Of a stretch of DNA of 64,000 nucleotides, positions 1-8,981 are shown in pieces. The notes below the pieces were generated by a model, which saw only the letters and a list, made by a program, of their open reading frames with translations, was not told the origin of the DNA and did no database searches. Numbering within the stretch: position 1 is the stretch's first letter; the number at the start of each line of letters is the position of its first letter. The DNA is from Prescottella defluvii (lineage in GTDB: Bacteria > Actinomycetota > Actinomycetes > Mycobacteriales > Mycobacteriaceae), in contig NZ_JPOC01000046.1 of assembly GCF_000738775.1 (NCBI RefSeq), forward strand, positions 32,568 to 96,567. The letters are read 5' to 3'. The position numbers were made by a program, and so were the translations under genes.

Positions 1-2
1 GA

Positions 3-104
3 GCCCGCTTGAGTTCCCGGCGGGGCCCGATGCGGGGGTATCCGAGGACGCTGGATCCGTACCCGGCGGTGTTTGCGGCGGACATGCGGATCGACCCTTC
101 CTAG
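3..104 (+). CDS. C-terminal fragment of an unidentified protein
   Basis: An open frame runs in from the left edge and ends at TAG (102-104), encoding about 33 residues that finish DPYPAVFAADMRIDPS. It is convergent with fadB2, and a strong bidirectional hairpin starts 12 bases after the stop, which is the arrangement expected at the end of a real gene. I do not recognise the family, and the piece is too short to exclude chance. Confidence 0.35.
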   Translation, partial: ARLSSRRGPMRGYPRTLDPYPAVFAADMRIDPS

Positions 105-116
105 GCGGCTACACCG

Positions 117-161
117 CCCGTGCGCCTTTCCGGTAGCGGGAGCTGCCGGAAAGGCGCACGG
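117..161. terminator. Bidirectional hairpin between fragment and fadB2
   Basis: Two perfectly complementary 17-base arms (117-133 and 145-161; CCCGTGCGCCTTTCCGG and its complement) flank an 11-base loop. The hairpin lies between two convergent stop codons. There is no long T-run, as is common for terminators in this window. Confidence 0.75.
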
Positions 162-176
162 GCGCGGAGCTCTTGG

Positions 177-1073
177 TCAGCTTGCCTTCTTGGCGACACG
201 ACCGTTGTCGGCGTATTCGTAGAAGCCGGCACCCGACTTCTTGCCGACGAGCCCTGCCTCGACCATCCGCAGCAGCAGTGGCGGGGCCGAGTACAGCGGC
301 TCCTTGAACTCCTCGTACATCGAGTCGGCGATCGACTTGACGGTGTCAAGTCCCACCAGATCGGTCAGCGCGAGCGGACCCATCGGGTGCGCACATCCGA
401 GCACCATCGTCTTGTCGATGTCTTCCTTGGTGGCGAATCCGGATTCGACCATGCGGATCGCGGACAGCAGGTACGGCACCAGCAGTGCGTTGGCGATGAA
501 ACCGGCGCGGTCGCTGGACCGGACCACCTGCTTGCCGAGCACCTCGCCGGCGAACGCCTCGGCGCGGGCCGACACGGTCGAGCTGGTCTTGAGTGTGGTG
601 ACCAGTTCGACGAGCGGGAGGACCGGCACCGGGTTGAAGAAGTGCATGCCGATCACCCGTTCGGGCGCCTTGGTGGCGATGCCGAGCTTCATGATCGGGA
701 TGGACGACGTGTTCGACGCGAGCACCGCGTCGGGGTCCGTCACGATCGAGTCGAGTTCGGTGAAGATCTCACTCTTGATCTTCTCGTCCTCGACGACGGC
801 CTCCACTACGAGCTGCCGATCGGCGAAGTCGCCGAGGTCGGACGTGAAGCGCAGCCGCCAGGCGGCCTGCTCCCGTTCCCGCTCGGTGATCTTGCCGCTG
901 CTCACTCCGCGATCGAGCGAGCGCAGGATGCGTGAGCGTCCGGCCGCCGCGAGTTCGCGGGTCTGCTCGAACACCAGCACGTCGACATGTGCACGGGCGC
1001 ACACCTCGGCGATTCCGGAACCCATGATGCCGGCGCCGATCACGCCGACGCGCTGAATCTTTTCGCTGGTCAC
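177..1073 (-). CDS. fadB2: 3-hydroxybutyryl-CoA dehydrogenase FadB2
   Basis: NAD(P)-dependent 3-hydroxyacyl-CoA dehydrogenase of 298 aa that interconverts (S)-3-hydroxybutyryl-CoA and acetoacetyl-CoA in the cytoplasm. The N-terminus carries a Rossmann nucleotide loop (GAGIMGSGIAE, about residues 13-23). The central catalytic region includes GMHFFNPVPVLPLVELV with the family's active-site His, and the C-terminal helical domain contains the conserved GPLALTDLVGLD segment. Length is typical for the single-function PaaH/FadB2 family. It starts at GTG (1071-1073) with an AAGGAG site just upstream. It lies downstream of aceA on the same strand, the order seen for icl1-fadB2 in M. tuberculosis, which fits C2/C4 acyl-CoA metabolism. 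A hairpin separates the two genes, so expression from aceA may be only partial. Confidence 0.93.
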   Translation of the reverse strand: MTSEKIQRVGVIGAGIMGSGIAEVCARAHVDVLVFEQTRELAAAGRSRILRSLDRGVSSGKITEREREQAAWRLRFTSDLGDFADRQLVVEAVVEDEKIKSEIFTELDSIVTDPDAVLASNTSSIPIMKLGIATKAPERVIGMHFFNPVPVLPLVELVTTLKTSSTVSARAEAFAGEVLGKQVVRSSDRAGFIANALLVPYLLSAIRMVESGFATKEDIDKTMVLGCAHPMGPLALTDLVGLDTVKSIADSMYEEFKEPLYSAPPLLLRMVEAGLVGKKSGAGFYEYADNGRVAKKAS

Positions 1074-1103
1074 GTCAGCTCCTTTTCGAAGTGGAGGTCG
1101 GGT

Positions 1104-1154
1104 CCCTCGGGAGGGATCGGCGTGGAGGACACCCCACCGATCCCTCCCTCAGGG
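1104..1154 (-). terminator. Hairpin downstream of aceA
   Basis: Interrupted inverted repeat: GAGGGATCG (1111-1119) pairs with 1138-1146 and GTGG (1122-1125) with CCAC (1134-1137). Outer bases CCCT and AGGG (1104-1107, 1151-1154) can also pair. It sits just after the aceA stop and before fadB2, so it could end or attenuate aceA transcription. Confidence 0.55.
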
Positions 1155-1162
1155 TGAGAGGC

Positions 1163-2452
1163 CTAGTGGAACTGGCCCTCTTCGGTGGAGCCCTTCAGGG
1201 CAGCCGTGGAGGTGTTGGGGTCGACGGTGGTGGCGATGCGGTCGAAGTAACCGGCGCCGACCTCACGCTGGTGCTTGATGGCGGTGAAGCCACGCTCGGC
1301 AGCAGCCTTGAACTCGCGCTCCTGCAGGTCGACGAAGGCGGTCATGCCCTCGCGGGCGTAGCCGTGCGCCAGGTCGAACATGCCGTAGTTGAGCGAGTGG
1401 AAGCCGGCGAGGGTGATGAACTGGAACTTGAAGCCCATCGCGCCGAGCTCCTTCTGGAACTTCGCGATGGTCGCGTCGTCCAGGTGCGCCTTCCAGTTGA
1501 AGGACGGCGAGCAGTTGTAGGCCAGCAGCTGGTCCGGGAACTCGCTGCGGACGGCCTCGGCGAACTTCTTCGCAACCTCGAGGTCCGGCACGCCGGTCTC
1601 CATCCAGATGAGGTCGGAGTACGGGGCGTAGGCCTTCGCACGAGCGATGCAGGGCTCGATGCCGTTCTTGACGCCGTAGAAGCCCTCGGCCGTGCGGGTG
1701 CCGTCGAGGAACTCGCGGTCACGCTCGTCGACGTCGGAGGTCAGCAGCGTGGCGGCCTCGGCGTCGGTGCGGGCGATGACGACGGTCGGGACGTCGGCGA
1801 CGTCGGCCGCGAGGCGAGCCGAGGTCAGGGTGCGGATGTGCTGCTGGGTGGGGATGAGCACCTTGCCACCGAGGTGGCCGCACTTCTTCTCCGACGCGAG
1901 CTGGTCCTCCCAGTGCGAACCGGCGACGCCGGCCGCGATCATGGCCTTCTGCAGCTCGTAGACGTTGAGCGCGCCACCGAAGCCGGCCTCACCGTCGGCG
2001 ACGATCGGAGCGAGCCAGTTGTCGACCGAGGTGTCACCCTCGACCTTGGCGATCTCGTCGGCGCGGAGCAGCGCGTTGTTGATGCGGCGGACGACCTGCG
2101 GGACCGAGTTCGCCGGGTACAGCGACTGGTCCGGGTAGGTGTGGCCGGACAGGTTGGCGTCGCCGGCGACCTGCCAGCCGGAGAGGTAGATGGCCTTGAG
2201 GCCCGCGCGGACCTGCTGGACGGCCTGGTTGCCGGTGAGCGCACCGAGCGAGTTGATGTAGTCCTCGTTGTTCACGAGATCCCAGAGGATCTCGGAGCCG
2301 CGGCGAGCGAGGGTGGCCTCTTCGACGACGGAGCCCTGGAGCTTGACGACCTGCTCCGCGGTGTAGTTGCGCGTGACGCCCTTCCAACGGGGGTTGGTGT
2401 CCCAGTCCTGCTGGATCTGCTCTGCGGTCCTCGGGGTGCCGGTGGTCGACAT
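1163..2452 (-). CDS. aceA: Isocitrate lyase
   Basis: Cleaves isocitrate to succinate and glyoxylate, the first step of the glyoxylate shunt used for growth on acetate and fatty acids. The protein is 429 aa, the usual length of the short bacterial (Icl1) class. It carries the signature active-site loop KKCGHLGGK with the catalytic Cys, and the conserved WMETGVPDL and NCSPSFNW motifs. The start is placed at ATG 2450-2452 ([18 protein letters not shown]), because a GTGGAG ribosome site lies about 6 bases upstream and the family begins here. A longer in-frame extension to 2584 has no support. The upstream region carries repeated TTGCTA elements resembling those in front of ramB, pointing to RamB control. 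Confidence 0.97.
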   Translation of the reverse strand: MSTTGTPRTAEQIQQDWDTNPRWKGVTRNYTAEQVVKLQGSVVEEATLARRGSEILWDLVNNEDYINSLGALTGNQAVQQVRAGLKAIYLSGWQVAGDANLSGHTYPDQSLYPANSVPQVVRRINNALLRADEIAKVEGDTSVDNWLAPIVADGEAGFGGALNVYELQKAMIAAGVAGSHWEDQLASEKKCGHLGGKVLIPTQQHIRTLTSARLAADVADVPTVVIARTDAEAATLLTSDVDERDREFLDGTRTAEGFYGVKNGIEPCIARAKAYAPYSDLIWMETGVPDLEVAKKFAEAVRSEFPDQLLAYNCSPSFNWKAHLDDATIAKFQKELGAMGFKFQFITLAGFHSLNYGMFDLAHGYAREGMTAFVDLQEREFKAAAERGFTAIKHQREVGAGYFDRIATTVDPNTSTAALKGSTEEGQFH

Positions 2453-2891
2453 CGAAAGCTCCACTTCTTCTCTGCTGCTTCGGCCGGTACGGATGTACTG
2501 CTTCACATCGTTGCCAGGCCGTTCGGATGTACAAACCGACAATGGCACAGACGAAAACCGCCGTCTACCTGTTGCTAGTGCCAATCTTCGCTAGCTTTTC
2601 AACTCCATCTGCGAAGGTTGCTAATTTTCACGCGGCCAAGCAACTGCTTGGGTTACTGCCCAGTAGGTCCCGAATGTTACTCACAAGTAGGCATCTACCT
2701 CGGGGTTCGCCGCCGAACCCCCTCCGTCGACGGAAGGTGAAATCGGACACGTGCGCGCCGACCCGGACGGGTGATCCTCGCCGGGTCGCGACGCGCGGAG
2801 TGAGGGCAATCACAGATGCGGGCAGGCTTTCCGCCCACCGGAACGATCGGAAACGGGAGTCACAGATACTTCCGCGACGCCTCGAGGGCTC
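2453..2891. other. Long intergenic region upstream of aceA
   Basis: No gene is evident in this stretch between aceA and the hypothetical gene at 2892-3704. It must hold the aceA promoter and leader. The part at 2560-2700 is clearly less GC-rich than the surrounding coding DNA and contains the clustered TTGCTA elements listed separately. The part at 2700-2890 holds nothing I can interpret. Confidence 0.6.
2572..2624. promoter_or_regulatory. Putative RamB-type operator cluster for aceA
   Basis: Three related elements occur within 53 bases: TTGCTAG (2572-2578), TTCGCTAGC (2586-2594) and TTGCTAA (2618-2624). In C. glutamicum, RamB binds AAACTTTGCAAA-like sites upstream of aceA; TTGCTAA differs from TTGCAAA by one base. 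The same TGCTAA core is repeated as an inverted pair in front of ramB in this window. Assignment to RamB is inference from motif likeness and neighbourhood. Confidence 0.45.
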
Positions 2892-3704
2892 CTACCGGCC
2901 CGATTCGCCGCCGACGATCGCAACCCTTGCGAAGCCGTAGCGGGCGTCCAGGGGTTTGGCCGTCGGCGCCATCTCGTAGGCGTGCGGTCCGAACTCGGCA
3001 CATTCGATGACGGCCGACCCCGACACGATCGGCGACAGCCGGGTCACCTTCCATCGGGTGTGCACGAGGTCGCCGGAATCCTCGACGTCCGCGCCGGAGC
3101 CCTCGTGGTTCCTCAGAATCAACTGTTCGTTCCAGCTCTGATGGGCGAGCCAGTCGGGCGTCAACTGCGTTCGCTGCGATCCGCAGTCCGCGAGGTCGAC
3201 GGTGCCGACGATTCCTCGGCCGCCACCGTCCGCCGGCGCGATCGCGAAGCCCATGCCGCCGACGCCGTTGACGAGTTCGAGCTGGGCCTGCGGAATGGTC
3301 GGCAGCCGGAAGATGTCCTGGCCCGTCCGATCCTCGATCGGTGTCCCGACGAGGATGTCGGAGGTATAGGCGCCCTCCAGCCCGCTGTCGGGGTGCATAC
3401 AGCTGCACGACAGTCCGGCGAACAGGCGTCCGAACGGATCCTCGACCTCGTTCGAGTCGGTGGACAGCGGGTCGACGATCCACACCGCGATCCGGGGCCG
3501 GTCCGGGACGGCCAGCGATTCGGGCAGCAGCGCCCGCGCGAACCGCCGGTGGACCTCGGTCGTGAGAACGAGCCAGCGGGCCGTCACCGACGCCTCGTTC
3601 GGATCTCCCGTCTCGACGGATTCCGACTCGACGGATTCCGGCTCGGCGAGCAGCGTCGGATGCGCGGGCCCGCTCGGTGCGCGGCGCTTGGAGGTAAAGA
3701 TCAT
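2892..3704 (-). CDS. Conserved protein of unknown function
   Basis: A 270-aa soluble protein with no signal peptide or membrane segment. I do not recognise its family. The N-terminal 45 residues are rich in Ser/Glu/Val repeats (PESVESESVETG), suggesting a disordered tail. The rest has mixed alpha/beta composition with several Gly-rich turns (VNGVGGMGFAIAPADGGG) and a conserved-looking C-terminus (FGPHAYEMAPTAKPLDARYG). Cysteines occur mid-protein as CSCMHP. Third codon positions are strongly GC, as in real genes here, and it is divergent from ramB. The start is the ATG at 3702-3704; a GTG or TTG further up is not excluded. Confidence 0.65.
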   Translation of the reverse strand: MIFTSKRRAPSGPAHPTLLAEPESVESESVETGDPNEASVTARWLVLTTEVHRRFARALLPESLAVPDRPRIAVWIVDPLSTDSNEVEDPFGRLFAGLSCSCMHPDSGLEGAYTSDILVGTPIEDRTGQDIFRLPTIPQAQLELVNGVGGMGFAIAPADGGGRGIVGTVDLADCGSQRTQLTPDWLAHQSWNEQLILRNHEGSGADVEDSGDLVHTRWKVTRLSPIVSGSAVIECAEFGPHAYEMAPTAKPLDARYGFARVAIVGGESGR

Positions 3705-4025
3705 CGTGACCTCGGACGAACCTGATCGGGCGGGTCTCGCATCTGCGACACCTCAGCCTCCGGACAGGGAGCAGCACACGCCCTCTTCGTCGGGGGCGAG
3801 CGTGGGCCGGCGACACCCGTCGCACGACGGACGTCGATATCGTTCCGCTCAGGACGCGCAGGCCCTCCCCGCCCGACCCAAACCGCCTCGCAACCAATGC
3901 TTTACGCAAACATTCATTCGGTTGCCGCCCAGCATTTTCCATGGGTGACCGAGATGTCAAGACTTGTTCCTGAAACGTCATGTTCGGTCGGTATCGCGGC
4001 CGGACACGGAACAAGGATCACCAAC
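3705..4025. other. Intergenic region between divergent genes
   Basis: This stretch separates the leftward hypothetical gene and ramB and must hold the promoter of the former. A relatively AT-rich part lies at 3895-3975. No gene or RNA was recognised. Confidence 0.5.
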
Positions 4026-4075
4026 TGCTAACCCAACCCTTTGCACAGTTAGCATCACGCTCGTACGCTGGCCAC
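4026..4075 (+). promoter_or_regulatory. ramB promoter with inverted-repeat operator
   Basis: A perfect inverted repeat TGCTAAC (4026-4032), 15-base spacer, GTTAGCA (4048-4054) overlaps a plausible promoter. The -35 box is TTGCAC (4041-4046), followed by a 17-base spacer and the -10 box TACGCT (4064-4069). Transcription would then begin at or next to the ATG at 4076, giving a leaderless mRNA; there is no Shine-Dalgarno site. CTTTGCACA (4039-4047) also resembles the RamB core. Autoregulation by RamB is inferred. Confidence 0.55.
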
Positions 4076-5485
4076 ATGGCCAAGACCTTCGTCGGCGTCC
4101 GTCTGCGACAGCTCCGTACCGAACGTGGCCTCAGCCAGGCCGCGCTCGCGAAGACGCTGGACATCTCGGCGAGCTACCTCAACCAGATCGAGCACGACGT
4201 CCGCCCGCTCACGGTACCGGTGCTGCTGCGGATCAGCGAGGTGTTCGGTGTCGACACCACGTTCTTCTCCTCGCAGGACGACACCCGGCTGATCGCGGAA
4301 CTGCGGGAGGTGGCGCTCGACGACGACATGGGCATCGACGCGGACGCGCAGGAGATCGCGGAGATGGTGTCGTCGCATCCGGGTCTGGCGAAGGCGATGG
4401 TGAACATGCACCGCCGGTACCGCAACACCACCGCACAGCTGGCCGCCGCGACCGAGGACCGGTTCAACGACGGCAGCGGCAGCGGTGCGATCACGATGCC
4501 GCATGAGGAGGTGCGCGACTACTTCTATCAGCGGCAGAACTACATCCACGACCTCGACACCGCGGCCGAGGAGCTGACCGCCCGCATGCGGTTCCACCGC
4601 GGCGACATCGCCGACGGCATCGCCCGCCGGCTCGAGAACCTGCACGACGTCCAGATCGTGCGCCGAATCGATCTCGGTGAGAACGTGCTGCACCGGTACG
4701 ACCCCGAGACGCGGCTGCTCGAGATCTCTCCGGCCCTGTCCGGCGGGCAGCAGGTGTTCAAGTTCGCGACCGAACTCGCGTACCTCGAGTGCGGCGACCT
4801 GCTGCGCAAGCTCGTGGACGAGGGCAACTTCACCTCCGACGAGGCCCGCTCGCTCGCGATGCTGGGTCTGGCCAACTACTTCGCGGCCGCGACGGTGCTG
4901 CCGTACGGCCAGTTCCACGAGATCGCGGAGGACTTCCGGTACGACATCGAGCGCCTGTCGGCGTTCTATGCGATCAGCTACGAGACGATCTGCCACCGCC
5001 TGTCGACGCTCCAGCGTCCCAAGCAGCGGGGCGTGCCGTGGTCGTTCGTCCGAGTCGATCGCGCCGGGAACATGTCGAAGCGCCAGTCCGCCACCGGTTT
5101 CCACTTCTCGTCCAGCGGCGGCACGTGCCCGCTGTGGAACGTGTACGAGACCTTCGCCTATCCCGGCAAGATCATGACGCAGGTCGCGCAGATGCCCGAC
5201 GGCCGCAACTACCTCTGGGTGGCCCGCACGATCGAGCGCCGCGCGTCACGCTACGGACAGCCGGGCAAGACGTTCGCGATCGGTCTCGGGTGCGAACTGC
5301 GGCACGCGCCGCGCGTGGTCTACGCGGACGGCCTCGACCTCGGGGGCGACACCGCGACACCGATCGGCGCGGGTTGCCGTGTGTGCGAGCGGATGAACTG
5401 CCCGCAGCGCGCGTTCCCTCCGCTCGGGAAGGAACTCGACATCAACGAGCACCGTAGTTCGGTCTCGCCGTACACGATTCGCTGA
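4076..5485 (+). CDS. ramB: RamB-family regulator of acetate/acyl metabolism
   Basis: DNA-binding regulator of 469 aa. The N-terminus is a Cro/XRE helix-turn-helix (about residues 5-60: LRQLRTERGLSQAALAKTL, then ASYLNQIEHDVRPLTVPVLL). The middle is an IrrE/ImmA-like region whose metallopeptidase motif looks degenerate. The C-terminal short-chain-fatty-acyl regulator domain carries the Cys-rich segment CRVCERMNCPQRAFPP. In C. glutamicum and M. tuberculosis RamB represses glyoxylate-cycle genes and controls its own expression. Here it lies 1.6 kb from aceA and divergent from the hypothetical gene between them. The start is the ATG at 4076, where the family begins; an in-frame ATG at 3980 would add residues unlike the family. 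Confidence 0.93.
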   Translation: MAKTFVGVRLRQLRTERGLSQAALAKTLDISASYLNQIEHDVRPLTVPVLLRISEVFGVDTTFFSSQDDTRLIAELREVALDDDMGIDADAQEIAEMVSSHPGLAKAMVNMHRRYRNTTAQLAAATEDRFNDGSGSGAITMPHEEVRDYFYQRQNYIHDLDTAAEELTARMRFHRGDIADGIARRLENLHDVQIVRRIDLGENVLHRYDPETRLLEISPALSGGQQVFKFATELAYLECGDLLRKLVDEGNFTSDEARSLAMLGLANYFAAATVLPYGQFHEIAEDFRYDIERLSAFYAISYETICHRLSTLQRPKQRGVPWSFVRVDRAGNMSKRQSATGFHFSSSGGTCPLWNVYETFAYPGKIMTQVAQMPDGRNYLWVARTIERRASRYGQPGKTFAIGLGCELRHAPRVVYADGLDLGGDTATPIGAGCRVCERMNCPQRAFPPLGKELDINEHRSSVSPYTIR

Positions 5486-5507
5486 TCTTCCAGCGCACTT
5501 TCCGCCG

Positions 5508-5533
5508 ACACGGCCGCTTCCGTCAGGCCGTGT
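5508..5533 (+). terminator. Hairpin after ramB
   Basis: ACACGGCC (5508-5515) and GGCCGTGT (5526-5533) form an 8-bp perfect stem with a 10-base loop, 22 bases after the ramB stop. Confidence 0.5.
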
Positions 5534-5694
5534 GAGCAGCTGTTCATGCCGGTGTAACAACCGACACGAACTCGTCACCGACAGACATACCGGCGCAATA
5601 ACTTCCGCCTACCGTGTGCGATCACGGATACAGCGTCGTATTCGCTCCTCTTCGGGACAGCTCCGGGTCACATCATCGACGGAAAGGCTCGTTC

Positions 5695-6963
5695 ATGCCT
5701 ACGTTCTCCAAGCGCACCCTCGCCGCTCCCGCTGCGCTCGCGGCGTTCGGTCTGGTTCTGACCGGCTGCGGCAGCAAGGCGTCGGACCCGTCCGCCGACG
5801 GCAGCACATCCGCGGCGTCCTGCGTGGACACTTCCGGCGACACGATCAAGGTCGGCTCGCTGAACTCGCTGTCCGGCACGATGGCCATCAGCGAGGTCAC
5901 CGTCCGCGACTCGATCGCCCTCGCGGTCGAGGAGATCAACGACGCCGGCGGCGTGCTGGGCAAGCGGATCCAGATCGTGGCAGAGGACGGCGCGTCGGAG
6001 CCGACGGTGTTCGCGGAGAAGGCCGAGAAGCTCATCAGCAGTGACTGTGTCGCAGCGGTTTTCGGCGGCTGGACGTCGTCGAGCCGCAAGGCGATGCTGC
6101 CGGTGTTCGAGGACAACAACTCGCTGCTCTACTACCCCGTCCAGTACGAGGGCCTCGAGGACTCGCCCAACATCTTCTACACGGGTGCGACCACCAACCA
6201 GCAGATCGTGCCGGCGCTGGACTACCTGAAGGAGAAGGGCGTCACGTCGCTGTACCTGGTGGGCAGCGACTACGTCTTCCCCCAGACCGCCAATCGCATC
6301 ATCAAGGCGTACGCGGCGGCCAACGGGATCGAGATCAAGGGCGAGGACTACACGCCCCTCGGGTCCACCGACTTCTCCACGATCGTCAACAAGGTCCGTA
6401 CCGCCGACGCCGACGCCGTGTTCAACACCCTCAACGGCGACTCCAATGTCGCCTTCTTCCGCGAGTACTCCAATGTCGGGCTGAAAGCTGCCGACATGCC
6501 GGTGATCTCGGTGTCCATTGCGGAGGAGGAGGTGGGCGGTATCGGTGCCCAGAACATCACGGGCCAGCTCACCGCGTGGAACTACTACCAGACCGTAGAC
6601 ACGCCGGAGAACAAGAAGTTCGTCGAGGCCTACAAGGCGAAGTACGGGGCGAACAAGCCGACGTCCGATCCGATGGAGGCCGCCTACACATCGGTGCATC
6701 TGTGGAAGAACACTGTCGAGAAGGCGAATTCGTTCGCAGTGGCCGACATCCAGTCCGCCGCCGACGGTGTCACGTTCGCGGCCCCGGAGGGCACGGTCAC
6801 CATCGACGGCGACAACCACCACATCACCAAGACCGCCCGTATCGGCGAGATCCGCGACGACGGACTGATCTACACCGTCTGGGAATCCGACGGCCCGATC
6901 CAGCCGGACCCGTACCTCGAGAGCTACGACTGGGCGAAGAGCCTGTCCGGCTCCGGTAGCTGA
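5695..6963 (+). CDS. urtA: Urea ABC transporter substrate-binding lipoprotein
   Basis: Extracytoplasmic binding protein of 422 aa. It has a lipoprotein signal: KR at residues 4-6, a hydrophobic stretch, then lipobox LTGC at about 20-23. The mature part is a periplasmic-binding type 1 fold. It carries features typical of UrtA rather than amino-acid LivK proteins: GSLNSLSGTMAISE at the start, FGGWTSSSRKAMLPVFE, and LLYYPVQYEG, with SDPMEAAYTSVHLW near the end. The start at ATG 5695 gives a proper signal peptide and has GGAAAGG upstream; an in-frame ATG at 5614 would bury it. It is the first gene of urtABCDE-uca. Confidence 0.92.
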   Translation: MPTFSKRTLAAPAALAAFGLVLTGCGSKASDPSADGSTSAASCVDTSGDTIKVGSLNSLSGTMAISEVTVRDSIALAVEEINDAGGVLGKRIQIVAEDGASEPTVFAEKAEKLISSDCVAAVFGGWTSSSRKAMLPVFEDNNSLLYYPVQYEGLEDSPNIFYTGATTNQQIVPALDYLKEKGVTSLYLVGSDYVFPQTANRIIKAYAAANGIEIKGEDYTPLGSTDFSTIVNKVRTADADAVFNTLNGDSNVAFFREYSNVGLKAADMPVISVSIAEEEVGGIGAQNITGQLTAWNYYQTVDTPENKKFVEAYKAKYGANKPTSDPMEAAYTSVHLWKNTVEKANSFAVADIQSAADGVTFAAPEGTVTIDGDNHHITKTARIGEIRDDGLIYTVWESDGPIQPDPYLESYDWAKSLSGSGS

Positions 6964-7002
6964 CACGCAGCGTTCAACGACGACGAGGGAGGGCGGGCAC
7001 CG

Positions 7003-7887
7003 ATGGATGTTGTTGTCGGGCAGCTGTTCACCGGCCTGAGTATCGGGTCGATCCTGCTGTTGGCGGCACTGGGGCTGTCGCTGACGTTCGGGCAGATGGG
7101 CGTGATCAACATGGCCCACGGCGAGTTCATCATGGCCGGTTCGTACACCGCGTACGTGGTGCAGCAGGTCGTTTCCAGTGCCGGCGCCTCACTGCTGATC
7201 TCGCTGGTGGTCGGCTTCGTGGTGGCCGGCTTGCTGGGCGTCGCGCTCGAGACCACCCTGATCCGCCGGATGTACCACCGTCCGCTGGACACCCTGCTGG
7301 TGACGTTCGGCGTCGGGTTGGTGCTGCAGCAACTCGCACGCGACATCTTCGGCGCCCCCGCCGTCAACGTCGTCGCACCGTCGTGGCTCTCGGGCGGTGT
7401 GGAAATCCTCGGGGCGGTGGTCCCGAAGACGCGGATATTCATCCTGCTCCTCGCGATCGTCGCCGTCGCGGCCCTGTCGTTCGCGTTGGCGAGGACGTCG
7501 ACGGGTCGCCGGATCCGCGCGGTGGTCCAGAACCGTGACCTCGCGGAGACCAGCGGAATCTCTTCACGCCGTACCGATGTCACGACGTTCTTCATCGGAT
7601 CCGGTCTGGCCGGTGTCGCCGGGGTGGCGTTGACACTGATCGGCTCCACCAGTCCGACCATCGGGCAGTCGTACCTGATCGACGCGTTCCTGGTCGTCGT
7701 GATCGGCGGTCTGGGCCGACTGTCCGGCGCGGTGGTCGCGGCCGTCGCGCTCGGCATCCTCAATTCGTTCATCGAGTACTCCACCACCGCATCGATCGCG
7801 AAGGTGATCGTGTTCGTGCTCATCGTCGTCTTCCTGCAGATCCGCCCGCAGGGACTGTTCGTCGCCAAGACAAGGAGCCTGGTATGA
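7003..7887 (+). CDS. urtB: Urea ABC transporter permease UrtB
   Basis: Inner-membrane permease of 294 aa in the LivH class, with about eight hydrophobic segments. The family motif GLSLTFGQMGVINMAHGEF (about residues 24-42) is intact, and the late loop GGLGRLSGAVVAAVALGILN is typical of UrtB. It would pair with UrtC to form the urea channel. It starts at ATG 7003 after a GAGGGAGGG site, 39 bases after urtA. Its last codons overlap the next gene (ATGA at 7884-7887). Confidence 0.9.
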   Translation: MDVVVGQLFTGLSIGSILLLAALGLSLTFGQMGVINMAHGEFIMAGSYTAYVVQQVVSSAGASLLISLVVGFVVAGLLGVALETTLIRRMYHRPLDTLLVTFGVGLVLQQLARDIFGAPAVNVVAPSWLSGGVEILGAVVPKTRIFILLLAIVAVAALSFALARTSTGRRIRAVVQNRDLAETSGISSRRTDVTTFFIGSGLAGVAGVALTLIGSTSPTIGQSYLIDAFLVVVIGGLGRLSGAVVAAVALGILNSFIEYSTTASIAKVIVFVLIVVFLQIRPQGLFVAKTRSLV

Positions 7888-8981
7888 CCGTGCTCAGTCG
7901 TTACCGGGCCTGGGTGGGGTTCGCCGTCGCGGCGGTGGCGCTGTTCGCCGTCGCGCCGGCGCTGCTCTCCGACTTCCGGCTCAATCTGCTGGCCAAGTTC
8001 CTGTGCTTCGCGATCGTCGCGGTCGGCATCGGATTGGCTTGGGGTCGTGGTGGAATGCTCACGCTGGGGCAGGGTGTGTTCTTCGGCCTCGGCGCCTACA
8101 TCATGGCGATGCACCTCAAGATCGCCGACGCGGAGTTGCGCGGCGATGCGGTACCGGACTTCATGCAGATCGCGGGCATCGGTGAACTGCCCGGATACTG
8201 GCTGCCGTTCACCTCGCCGTTCACCACCATCGCCGCGATTCTGGTCGTGCCGGGCCTGGTCGCGTTCCTGCTCGGAATCGGGGTGTTCAAGCGTCGGGTC
8301 AAGGGCGCGTACTTCGCGATCCTGTCGCAGGCCCTCGCGGCGGCGTTCGCGATCCTGCTGATCGGCCAGCAGTCGATCGGCGGATCCAACGGGCTCAACC
8401 GTTTCCGCACCTTCTTCGGCTTCAATCTGTCCGATCCGGCGAACAAGCGGATGCTGTTCTTCATCGCGGCCGCCGTCCTGCTGGTAGTGGTCGCCGCCAC
8501 CCGGCAGCTGATGCGTTCGCGGTACGGCGAACTGCTGGTGGCGGTCCGCGACCAGGAGGAGCGTGTCCGGTTCCTCGGCTACGATCCGGCGAACATCAAG
8601 GTGGTCGCGTACACCGTCGCCGCGTTCTTCGCCGGCATCGCGGGTGCACTCTTCGTGCCGATCGTCGGCATCATCTCCCCCGCCGACGTCGGTATCGTCC
8701 CCTCGATCGCCTTCCTCATCGGCGTCGCGATCGGCGGGCGCACCACACTGCTGGGTCCGGTTCTCGGTGCGATCGGTGTCGCGTGGGCGCAGACCACGCT
8801 GTCGGAGAACTTCCCGTCTGCATGGACCTACGCACAGGGCCTGCTGTTCATCGTCGTGATCGGCTTCTTCCCCGCCGGCATCGCCGGTGTCGCAACGTTG
8901 CTGCGCCGCCGCACCCTCGTCGTCACGCCCCCACCGGATCCCGAACCCGAACCCGTCCGCGAAATGGAGGCAGCACGATGA
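7884..8981 (+). CDS. urtC: Urea ABC transporter permease UrtC
   Basis: Second permease of the LivM class, 365 aa, with multiple membrane segments. AWGRGGMLTLGQGVFFGLGAY (about 52-72) is the UrtC form of the LivM signature, and YFAILSQALAAAFAILLIGQ follows. A long loop at about 70-110 fits this subfamily. The C-terminal 20 residues are Pro/Glu-rich (PPPDPEPEPVREMEAAR) and cytoplasmic. Translationally coupled on both sides through ATGA overlaps. Confidence 0.9.
   Translation: MTVLSRYRAWVGFAVAAVALFAVAPALLSDFRLNLLAKFLCFAIVAVGIGLAWGRGGMLTLGQGVFFGLGAYIMAMHLKIADAELRGDAVPDFMQIAGIGELPGYWLPFTSPFTTIAAILVVPGLVAFLLGIGVFKRRVKGAYFAILSQALAAAFAILLIGQQSIGGSNGLNRFRTFFGFNLSDPANKRMLFFIAAAVLLVVVAATRQLMRSRYGELLVAVRDQEERVRFLGYDPANIKVVAYTVAAFFAGIAGALFVPIVGIISPADVGIVPSIAFLIGVAIGGRTTLLGPVLGAIGVAWAQTTLSENFPSAWTYAQGLLFIVVIGFFPAGIAGVATLLRRRTLVVTPPPDPEPEPVREMEAAR

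Noticed and set aside
1091..2578. 495-codon plus-strand frame over aceA
   Set aside because: Antisense shadow of aceA; composition (Val, Glu, Arg, Gly, Leu only) is typical of reverse-frame artefacts.
3460..3948. 162-codon plus-strand frame opposite the hypothetical gene
   Set aside because: Mostly antisense to the gene at 2892-3704 and ends in the ramB upstream region without family likeness.
5486..5694. Possible guanidine riboswitch or GlnR/AmtR box in the urtA leader
   Set aside because: I could not find the conserved riboswitch segments nor a convincing nitrogen-regulator site; GTAAC near 5556 has no properly spaced partner.
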